In this document: positions 1 through 4,536 of the stretch, piece by piece
How positions within the stretch are numbered: position 1 is the stretch's first letter
How the letters are laid out: each line of letters begins with the position of its first letter
Origin: CAG-841 sp963614875
GTDB lineage: Bacteria; Bacillota; Clostridia; Oscillospirales; CAG-272
Assembly: GCA_963614875.1 (NCBI GenBank)
Contig: CAVEFC010000044.1
Coordinates: 1-9,107 of the forward strand
Direction: 5' to 3'
Length of the DNA: 9,107 bases
Program-made: the position numbers and the translations under genes
The notes under the pieces: model-generated
What the model saw: only the letters and a program-made list of their open reading frames with translations
Told to the model about the DNA's origin: nothing
Database searches by the model: none

Positions 1-30
1 GGAAAATAAGTCGAGGCCGACTTTATTTAT

Positions 31-55
31 TCCTCTTTAGCTCAGTCGGTAGAGC
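31..55 (+). pseudogene. Truncated tRNA-Asn 5' half (acceptor and D-arm only)
   Basis: The acceptor 5' strand, the TA linker and the full D-arm (GCTC stem, GAGC closing strand) match the intact tRNA-Asn 105 bases downstream, with one difference in the D-loop (T46 against C151). The match extends 3 bases upstream of the tRNA, giving a 28-base repeat (28-55 and 133-160). After position 55 the sequence diverges completely. No anticodon stem, T-arm or 3' acceptor strand can be found, so this cannot be a working tRNA. It is best read as the left remnant of a recombination event at the tRNA gene. It could also simply be a decayed tandem tRNA copy. Confidence 0.75.
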
Positions 56-135
56 TGATGGAACGAATTACACGGGAGCAATCCCAATAAAAGCCGACAA
101 AAAATGGAGCTTGAAATTGTACAAGTTCCACATAT

Positions 136-211
136 TCCTCTTTAGCTCAGCCGGTAGAGCACGCGGCTGTTAACCGCGGTGTCGTAAGTTCGAGTCTTAC
201 AAGGGGAGCCA
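136..211 (+). tRNA. tRNA-Asn (anticodon GTT)
   Basis: A complete cloverleaf can be drawn. The seven-base acceptor TCCTCTT pairs with AAGGGGA with one G-U pair. The D-stem is GCTC/GAGC, the anticodon stem CGCGG/CCGCG encloses the loop CTGTTAA, the variable loop is five bases, and the T-stem GTAAG/CTTAC encloses TTCGAGT. The anticodon GTT is at 169-171 and reads asparagine codons. The discriminator base is G and the terminal CCA (209-211) is encoded. A strong terminator follows at once, so this is the last gene of its transcript. No promoter is visible in the 135 bases before it, so the start probably lies left of the window. Confidence 0.97.
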
Positions 212-251
212 AACGGTCTGTAAGTTTTCCTTACAGACCGTTATTTTTTTT
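212..251 (+). terminator. Intrinsic terminator of tRNA-Asn
   Basis: A perfect 13-base-pair stem (212-224 with 230-242) closes a five-base loop and is followed by one A and then eight T residues (244-251). It starts on the base after the tRNA CCA end. Its right arm and T-tract are repeated at 1644-1663 without the left arm. Confidence 0.95.
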
Positions 252-253
252 GC
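233..253 (+). repeat. Direct repeat, left copy, flanking the two-gene AT-rich cassette
   Basis: The core ACAGACCGTT, one variable base, a run of eight T and then GC forms the right arm and T-tract of the tRNA-Asn terminator. The same string, with G for the variable base and seven T, recurs at 1644-1663 immediately after the second AT-rich gene. The two copies bracket about 1.4 kb. Confidence 0.75.
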
Positions 254-284
254 AACTCCGTATATTAATATAAAAAAATAAAGA

Positions 285-298
285 CAAATTAGAATTTG
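285..298. repeat. Palindrome upstream of the cassette promoter
   Basis: CAAATT and AATTTG are separated by two bases, giving a perfect 14-base inverted repeat about 36 bases before the -35 box. The AGAATTTG half recurs directly at 309-316. This could be an operator for the two-gene cassette, but short AT-rich palindromes are common in such sequence. The rest of the 252-333 stretch shows nothing else recognisable. Confidence 0.25.
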
Positions 299-333
299 TA
301 GGGGATGCAGAATTTGAATAAATAACATTATAG

Positions 334-362
334 TTGACACTCAGATGCTTTTGTGCTATATT
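334..362 (+). promoter_or_regulatory. Housekeeping sigma promoter for the two-gene cassette
   Basis: A perfect -35 box TTGACA (334-339), a 17-base spacer and a -10 box TATATT (357-362) with an extended TGC just before it. Transcription should begin near 369, about 26 bases before the first gene. The cassette therefore carries its own strong promoter after the tRNA terminator. Confidence 0.85.
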
Positions 363-394
363 ATAAATTGGGTATTTTTATTTAGGAGGATTTT

Positions 395-1003
395 ATGCCT
401 TTACGTAATTTCATTATCTCACAGTTTAAATACGCAAAAACAAATCACATTTATAGTGCCGGTCAAAGAATGGATTTGCTTGGCTTGAAAATGAGAACCG
501 AAGGGAATACTATTGAACTGCCCAAGAAGATACTATTTTGGACAACAACTAAAGTATATGATTTTGGTGTGTCATCTGTAAGCGTTGATATTCCTAACGT
601 ATCGGGAATGAAGTTGAACTCTAGGGCATATTCTACTACAGCTGATGACGCAAGGCGTCAGGTCACTGTCGGTACAGATGTAGGATTTAAAATTGCCGGG
701 TTTAATGTTGGTCAAAGCAATTCTATCACTTATGATGATTGTGTATGTAATGTGGTTGACAATTCGAGTAGAGCTTATGGATTGGATATGGTGTATAATT
801 TTCAAGAATATAAAGCCAGCATGTCGGAGTCATATAAGCAGCATATACTAGAAGGAACAGATTATTATATTGTGATAGAGAGGCTATATGGAACGGATGA
901 TGTATATGATCAGAAGTTATATATCACTTCTAAGTTTGTTTCAACAGAGGATGACTACTCATCTGCTGTAACATGTGATATTACACACACTGTACTGTAT
1001 TGA
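395..1003 (+). CDS. Hypothetical protein, 202 residues, probably cytoplasmic
   Basis: I do not recognise this protein. The ATG at 395 is supported by a perfect AGGAGG at 384-389 with a five-base gap, and by the promoter just upstream. No signal peptide and no hydrophobic segment long enough to cross a membrane is visible. The middle (about residues 55-120) is rich in V, S, T, G and D and looks beta-rich. The last third is tyrosine-rich and acidic. There are no recognisable catalytic motifs. It is followed after 19 bases by a second gene of exactly the same length (609 bases) on the same transcript. Base composition is visibly more AT-rich than the transporter genes to the right, and with the flanking direct repeats and tRNA this suggests horizontal acquisition. 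A two-gene role (effector and membrane partner, for example) is possible but unsupported. Confidence 0.8.
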   Translation: MPLRNFIISQFKYAKTNHIYSAGQRMDLLGLKMRTEGNTIELPKKILFWTTTKVYDFGVSSVSVDIPNVSGMKLNSRAYSTTADDARRQVTVGTDVGFKIAGFNVGQSNSITYDDCVCNVVDNSSRAYGLDMVYNFQEYKASMSESYKQHILEGTDYYIVIERLYGTDDVYDQKLYITSKFVSTEDDYSSAVTCDITHTVLY

Positions 1004-1022
1004 AGCATATGGAGATTATTGT

Positions 1023-1631
1023 ATGTTAAAAAGAAATAAACTATTGTTTGAGATTGGCATTACAATTGCCGTGATATTAACAATTTTCGGAGTTGTGATG
1101 TTAAGTATAGCACTTAGTGTTAAATCGCCGGATGATGTTATGGATTCTTACGATAAGCAGATTGAGATGTCGATTACTTCATTTCCTACAGATCTCATTG
1201 TTTATGGCGATGATTGTAATTTAAGAAAAAAAGCTGTGTTTCGACAAGTATCTGTCATTTCCGATGAGACACTTGATAGTTCGGATTCGTATTTACACAA
1301 GGTAATAATCATTAATGATCTTTTTGGTAATGCTACTTTGAGCGGTGAGGACATTGATATCTTATACAGATATGTAGTAGATGGCGAATATCATTTTTAC
1401 TATTTTGGCACAAGATATTTGGAAGACTTCTTAGCCCGAGGCTTTTATCAAAACGAACTACAACCAGATTCATGTGGTTTTGGAGTGAGACATGTTGCCA
1501 ATAGGACTTCGGTTGTTGTAAATGAAGGAATGTGGACAACCGGAGGCTATGATATATACGAGGCAAATTCGGATTATTTAGGTCAAATCATTTTCGCATA
1601 TCTTAAACGTATTTATTCGGATAATGCGTAA
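1023..1631 (+). CDS. Hypothetical single-pass membrane protein, 202 residues
   Basis: Not a family I can name. The ATG at 1023 has GGAG at 1011-1014. A start at 975 in the same frame would overlap the previous gene and lacks a ribosome site, so 1023 is preferred. A short basic N-terminus (MLKRNK) precedes a hydrophobic helix at about residues 11-31, giving an inside-to-outside signal anchor. The rest (about 170 residues) would lie outside the cell. Within it, residues about 92-130 read as a hydrophobic strand (KVIIIND), a loop with LSGEDIDIL, a helix ending in YRYVVDG, and a second strand ending in YYFG. That layout resembles the strand, LS-x-E, helix, YV-x-G pattern of glutamine-amidotransferase-like folds, but this is only a shape resemblance with no visible catalytic site. 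It is AT-rich like its partner and has no own terminator hairpin. Confidence 0.8.
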   Translation: MLKRNKLLFEIGITIAVILTIFGVVMLSIALSVKSPDDVMDSYDKQIEMSITSFPTDLIVYGDDCNLRKKAVFRQVSVISDETLDSSDSYLHKVIIINDLFGNATLSGEDIDILYRYVVDGEYHFYYFGTRYLEDFLARGFYQNELQPDSCGFGVRHVANRTSVVVNEGMWTTGGYDIYEANSDYLGQIIFAYLKRIYSDNA

Positions 1632-1643
1632 TGCTATGAAGGC

Positions 1644-1663
1644 ACAGACCGTTGTTTTTTTGC
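1644..1663 (+). repeat. Direct repeat, right copy, truncated terminator scar
   Basis: This copy has ACAGACCGTT, then G, then seven T and GC, matching the tRNA terminator's right arm and T-tract at 233-253. The left arm is missing, so it cannot fold into the same hairpin. It lies 12 bases after the stop of the second AT-rich gene, and base composition changes soon after it. Confidence 0.75.
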
Positions 1664-1715
1664 TTTTTCTTGTGAAATATCGGCAATATCCCGCCGCGCT
1701 TGTTTCAAACCGCAA

Positions 1716-1749
1716 TTTTCACAAAAAAATTGACGGAATTTTGTGAAAA
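1716..1749. repeat. 11-bp inverted repeat beside the lysine operon promoter, possible operator
   Basis: TTTTCACAAAA (1716-1726) and its exact reverse complement TTTTGTGAAAA (1739-1749) are separated by 12 bases. Their centres are 23 bases apart, close to two helical turns. The right arm ends three bases before the -35 box. The geometry suits a dimeric regulator binding two half-sites on one DNA face, but no regulator is in view. Confidence 0.4.
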
Positions 1750-1752
1750 GTA

Positions 1753-1781
1753 TTGACAAGCGCAGCTTGCCGTGATATACT
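1753..1781 (+). promoter_or_regulatory. Promoter of the lysine riboswitch-ABC transporter operon
   Basis: Perfect TTGACA (1753-1758), 17-base spacer, TATACT (1776-1781), with an extended TGA before the -10 box. Transcription should begin around 1788, placing the whole L-box aptamer in the leader. The spacer contains the small inverted repeat CAAGC-GCA-GCTTG (1757-1769). Confidence 0.88.
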
Positions 1782-1814
1782 CCCCATATAATTTCAAAAT
1801 TGAATATCGTTTTT

Positions 1815-1970
1815 TAGGTAGAGGCGCGGTGTTTATAAGTAACGCGAACGAGAAGTATCCGCTTCCGTGCGAAAGGAAACACTGCCGAGGGTATACGGTA
1901 CGGATTTTGCCGTATAAACCGGTATTGCAGATAATATCTGCCGTACTGTCACTTAGGTGGAGAGCTATCA
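1815..1970 (+). promoter_or_regulatory. Lysine riboswitch (L-box) aptamer
   Basis: The conserved L-box blocks appear in order: AGGTAGAGGCGC at 1816-1827, AGTAA near 1838-1842, GAAAGG...ACTGCCGAG at 1871-1889, ACTGTCA at 1945-1951 and TGGAGAGCTATC at 1958-1969. Helix P1 pairs GGTAG (1817-1821) with CTATC (1965-1969). Two internal hairpins are clear: TATACGG/CCGTATA (1892-1898 with 1910-1916) and GCAGAT/ATCTGC (1927-1932 with 1936-1941, loop AAT). L-box RNAs bind lysine and normally switch off lysine synthesis or uptake genes when lysine is plentiful. Here it precedes an amino acid ABC importer, so the substrate is inferred to be lysine. The strand that closes P1 also forms the antiterminator described with the next feature. 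Confidence 0.93.
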
Positions 1971-2041
1971 TGGGACTTGAAATTTTATTGTTTGTCGCAG
2001 TGATGGTTATCACCGCGACTTTTTCTTTTTTGAATTTATAA
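1970..2041 (+). CDS. Possible 23-residue hydrophobic leader peptide inside the riboswitch expression platform
   Basis: An ATG at 1970 opens a frame of 23 codons ending in TAA at 2039-2041. It runs through both arms of the terminator and its T-tract. The product, starting MGLEILLFVAVMVITATF, is almost wholly hydrophobic and could span a membrane. The purine stretch GGTGGAG (about 1956-1962) stands 7 bases before the ATG, but this is also a conserved aptamer block, so it may only look like a ribosome site. T-rich terminator DNA also tends to encode hydrophobic residues by chance. Listed as a possibility only. Confidence 0.2.
   Translation: MGLEILLFVAVMVITATFSFLNL
1994..2031 (+). terminator. 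Riboswitch-controlled intrinsic terminator with competing antiterminator
   Basis: GTCGC-A-GTGAT (1994-2004) pairs with ATCAC-C-GCGAC (2009-2019) around a GGTT loop, with one internal A/C mismatch, followed by five T, a C and six T. Bases 2000-2008 of the left side can instead pair with 1963-1971, the strand that closes aptamer helix P1, in nine consecutive pairs (three of them G-U). P1 and this antiterminator therefore compete for the same strand. Lysine binding should stabilise P1, free the terminator and stop transcription, an OFF switch. Confidence 0.9.
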
Positions 2042-2070
2042 TTTCGGTTTTCTTAAAAGGAGAAAAAATT

Positions 2071-2952
2071 ATGAGAAGATTTTTATCGGTAATATTGACG
2101 CTTGCCATGCTTATCATGACGCTTGCTTCCTGCGGCGGCAGCAGAAAAAAGGTTGATATCTCCGGCGCAAAAAGCCTTTCGGAGATAAACGGCACGGGTG
2201 CAATAATAGCCGCACAGAGCGGTACGTTTCATCTTCAGGCGATGAACGAACAGATGAACGGTGTTACCAAAAAGGAATATAAAGATTTTTCGGCACTTCT
2301 TATGGCGCTTAAAAGCGACTCGATAGACGGTTATATCGCCGAAGAGCCTACGGCTTTTGTGGTAACGCTTAAGGACGATACGATAGCTTATCTGCCTCTT
2401 GTAAACAACAAAACGGGATTTTCCGTCACCGGCGACGATACGGGTATAGCGGTTGCTTTCAAGAAGGGTTCACCGCTTGTCGAAAAAGTAAACACCATTC
2501 TTGACGCTGTTTCCGAGGATACAAAGCTTGAGCTTATGAATCAGATATTCGAGGTCTGCAAGGATACTGAAAAAGAGTTGAACCTGACTTATGCGCTTAC
2601 TTCCGACAATACCGATACGTCAAACGGCACACTGAAAATTTCAATGGAATGTGCATATGAGCCTTTCAACTGGACTCAGACAACGGCGGCAAACGGTGCC
2701 GTTCCGATAAAGGGTTCTTCAAACACATATGCAAACGGCTATGACGTTCAGATGGCAAAATATATTGCCGCAGAGCTGGGAATGAGTCTTGAAATCGTTG
2801 CAAACGAATGGGATTCTCTTATTCCCGCGGTACAGAGCGGCGCCGTTGACGGCATAATCGCGGGTATGAGTCCCACAGAGGAAAGAAAGCAGGAGGTTGA
2901 CTTTACAAACTGCTATTACAGAAGCAACCTTGTAATAATCTATAATAAATAA
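2071..2952 (+). CDS. Amino acid (lysine) ABC transporter substrate-binding lipoprotein with permuted lobe order
   Basis: An extracytoplasmic solute-binding lipoprotein of the SBP_bac_3 (polar amino acid) family, 293 residues. A signal peptide with lipobox LASC places the lipid-anchored cysteine at residue 21. AGGAGA (2058-2063) supports the ATG. The domain order is inverted. Residues about 28-170 are the family's second half: the strand and loop AAQSGTFH (47-54), ALLMALKSDSIDGYIAEEPT (75-94), DTGIAVAFKKGSPL (123-136) and the closing helix to about 163. A polar linker (about 165-186) follows. Residues 187-293 are the family's first half: the opening strand LKISMECAYEPFNW, the GYDVQMAKYIAAELG helix (223-237), WDSLIPAVQSGAVDGIIAGM (247-266), PTEER (268-272, whose arginine usually holds the ligand carboxylate) and the hinge strand ending NLVIIYNK. 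The permease starts 21 bases later, so no missing half can follow. All parts of one binding fold are present, so it is likely functional. The lysine substrate is inferred from the riboswitch. Confidence 0.92.
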   Translation: MRRFLSVILTLAMLIMTLASCGGSRKKVDISGAKSLSEINGTGAIIAAQSGTFHLQAMNEQMNGVTKKEYKDFSALLMALKSDSIDGYIAEEPTAFVVTLKDDTIAYLPLVNNKTGFSVTGDDTGIAVAFKKGSPLVEKVNTILDAVSEDTKLELMNQIFEVCKDTEKELNLTYALTSDNTDTSNGTLKISMECAYEPFNWTQTTAANGAVPIKGSSNTYANGYDVQMAKYIAAELGMSLEIVANEWDSLIPAVQSGAVDGIIAGMSPTEERKQEVDFTNCYYRSNLVIIYNK

Positions 2953-2973
2953 TTTTCAAAAGGATAAAGAGCT

Positions 2974-3756
2974 GTGGAATTTTTCAATGAGGTTTGGGAT
3001 ATAGTTGTCAGATATCATAAGCAGCTGCTCAGCGGACTCGGCTACACGATGCTTATTGCACTTGTGGGAACGGTCATAGGTCTGATCATCGGCTTGCTGA
3101 CAGGCGTTATAAGAACGGCGCCGAAATCGCGAAACGGCGTGCTGCGCGTGCTTCACAAAATAATAAACGGCATACTTGCCGTTTATATCGAAGTATTCCG
3201 CGGAACGCCTATGATGGTTCAGTCAATGGTTATTTTCTGGGGATATGCGTTTATGAACGGCGGAAAAACCCTTCCGCTTGTTCCTGCCGGTATATTTATT
3301 GTTTCAATAAATACGGGCGCATATATGTCGGAAATAGTCCGCGGCGGTATAATTTCCATCGAAAAAGGACAGACGGAGGGCGCTTATGCCGTCGGAATGA
3401 CGCACGCGCAGACTATGCTTTATGTCATTACTCCGCAGGTTATGCGCAATATTCTTCCGTCCGTAAGCAATGAATTCGTTATAAATATAAAGGACACTTC
3501 GGTTCTGAACGTAATAGGCGTTATGGAGCTTTATTATATGGCGGGCGTGATTACGAGAATGACGCTGAAAAACTTCGCCACATATACCGTAATATGCGTT
3601 ATTTATTTCATTATGACTTTTGCCGTAACGCGTCTTCTCAGAATTGCCGAAAAGAAGCTTGAAGGCTCATCGTCGTATACGATATGCGGTTCGCAATCCG
3701 ATCCCGACGCCGAAATTCATATAAAGGAGGAAGAACACAATGGACAGCATAATTGA
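2974..3756 (+). CDS. Amino acid ABC transporter permease (His/Glu/Gln/Arg family)
   Basis: Integral membrane subunit of the importer, 260 residues, which forms the translocation path, usually as a dimer in this family. The start is GTG with AAGGA at 2960-2964. Several hydrophobic helices are evident, for example about residues 24-46 and 205-222. The family signature VFRGTPMMVQ is at 74-83, and the EAA coupling loop that contacts the ATPase is at about 130-150 (EKGQTEGAYAVGMT, with the conserved alanine and glycine). The C-terminal tail of about 30 residues is hydrophilic and charged, and longer than needed. It encodes the overlap with the next gene: the reading frames overlap by 17 bases, and the AAGGAGG for the ATPase lies inside this coding sequence. 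It is co-transcribed with the binding protein under the lysine riboswitch. Confidence 0.94.
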   Translation: MEFFNEVWDIVVRYHKQLLSGLGYTMLIALVGTVIGLIIGLLTGVIRTAPKSRNGVLRVLHKIINGILAVYIEVFRGTPMMVQSMVIFWGYAFMNGGKTLPLVPAGIFIVSINTGAYMSEIVRGGIISIEKGQTEGAYAVGMTHAQTMLYVITPQVMRNILPSVSNEFVINIKDTSVLNVIGVMELYYMAGVITRMTLKNFATYTVICVIYFIMTFAVTRLLRIAEKKLEGSSSYTICGSQSDPDAEIHIKEEEHNGQHN

Positions 3757-4477
3757 AGTTTCTCATCTTAAAAAATCTTTCGGTGAAAATAATGTTCTTC
3801 ACGACATTTCTTTTTCGGTAAATCAGGGCGATGTCATAAGCGTTATCGGCTCGTCCGGCTCGGGAAAAAGCACAATGCTCCGCTGTATAAATCTGCTTGA
3901 AACCCCCACCGAAGGAAATATATTTTTTCACGGCGAGGATATTCAGGGCAGGGACATATCCCTTACGAAATATCGCTCCAAGGTGACGATGGTTTTTCAG
4001 AATTTCAACCTTTTCAACAATATGACGGCTTTCCGCAACTGCACGATAGGCGCGGAAAAGGTGCTCGGAATTTCAAAGGAGGAAGCCGAAGAAAGAGCGG
4101 AAAAATATCTTTCAAAGGTGGGTATGGCGGCATATAAAAACGCAAAGCCGCGTCAGCTTTCGGGCGGACAGAAGCAGCGCGTTGCCATTGCCCGCGCGCT
4201 TTGTATGGAGCCGGAGGTCATTCTCTTTGACGAGCCTACCTCGGCGCTCGATCCCGAAATGGTGGGCGAGGTGCTTTCCGTAATGAAATCGCTTGCCGCG
4301 GAAGGACTTACGATGATAATCGTAACGCACGAAATGGCGTTTGCCCGCGATATTTCAAGCCGCGTTATCTTTATGGACAGAGGCTATATAGAAGAGGAAG
4401 GCGCACCCGCCGACATCTTCGGAAATCCTCAGAAGCAGCGCACAAAGGAATTTCTTTCAAGATATTTCGCACAGTAA
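3740..4477 (+). CDS. Amino acid ABC transporter ATP-binding protein
   Basis: Cytoplasmic ATPase subunit of the importer, 245 residues, typical for the polar amino acid (GlnQ/HisP) family. All nucleotide-binding motifs are intact: Walker A GSSGSGKST at 37-45, Q-loop glutamine at 87 (VFQNFNLF), signature LSGGQKQR at 140-147, Walker B VILFDEP at 160-166 followed by TSALD (D-loop), and the switch histidine at 197 (VTHEM). AAGGAGG at 3724-3730 sets the ATG at 3740. It is the last gene of the operon and ends just before a bidirectional terminator. The full binding protein-permease-ATPase set is therefore present and apparently undamaged. Confidence 0.97.
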   Translation: MDSIIEVSHLKKSFGENNVLHDISFSVNQGDVISVIGSSGSGKSTMLRCINLLETPTEGNIFFHGEDIQGRDISLTKYRSKVTMVFQNFNLFNNMTAFRNCTIGAEKVLGISKEEAEERAEKYLSKVGMAAYKNAKPRQLSGGQKQRVAIARALCMEPEVILFDEPTSALDPEMVGEVLSVMKSLAAEGLTMIIVTHEMAFARDISSRVIFMDRGYIEEEGAPADIFGNPQKQRTKEFLSRYFAQ

Positions 4478-4490
4478 ATCATATGAATAC

Positions 4491-4526
4491 AAAAAAATCG
4501 CCCGTGGTCGCACGGGCGATTTTTTT
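4491..4526. terminator. Bidirectional intrinsic terminator between convergent genes
   Basis: A perfect 10-base-pair stem, ATCGCCCGTG (4497-4506) with CACGGGCGAT (4511-4520), has a GTCG loop. It is flanked by a seven-base A run on the left and six further T residues on the right, so a U-tract follows the hairpin on either strand. It ends the ABC operon on the plus strand and the leucine-rich repeat gene on the minus strand, whose stop is 11 bases to the right. Confidence 0.95.
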
Positions 4527-4536
4527 ATGTTTATTG

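Noticed and set aside
975..1022. In-frame upstream ATG extending the second unknown gene by 16 residues
   Set aside because: It overlaps the end of the preceding gene and has no ribosome site, while the ATG at 1023 has GGAG at the right distance and starts just before the membrane helix.
1705..2041. Open frames on both strands across the leader region (102 codons minus, 89 codons plus)
   Set aside because: They coincide with the L-box aptamer, promoter and terminator; no ribosome site or protein-like sequence supports them, apart from the short 23-codon tail discussed separately.
2071..2952. The binding protein as a truncated or frameshifted ordinary receptor
   Set aside because: All segments of one complete binding fold are present in a single intact frame with a proper lipoprotein signal; only their order differs, and there is no room downstream for a lost half.
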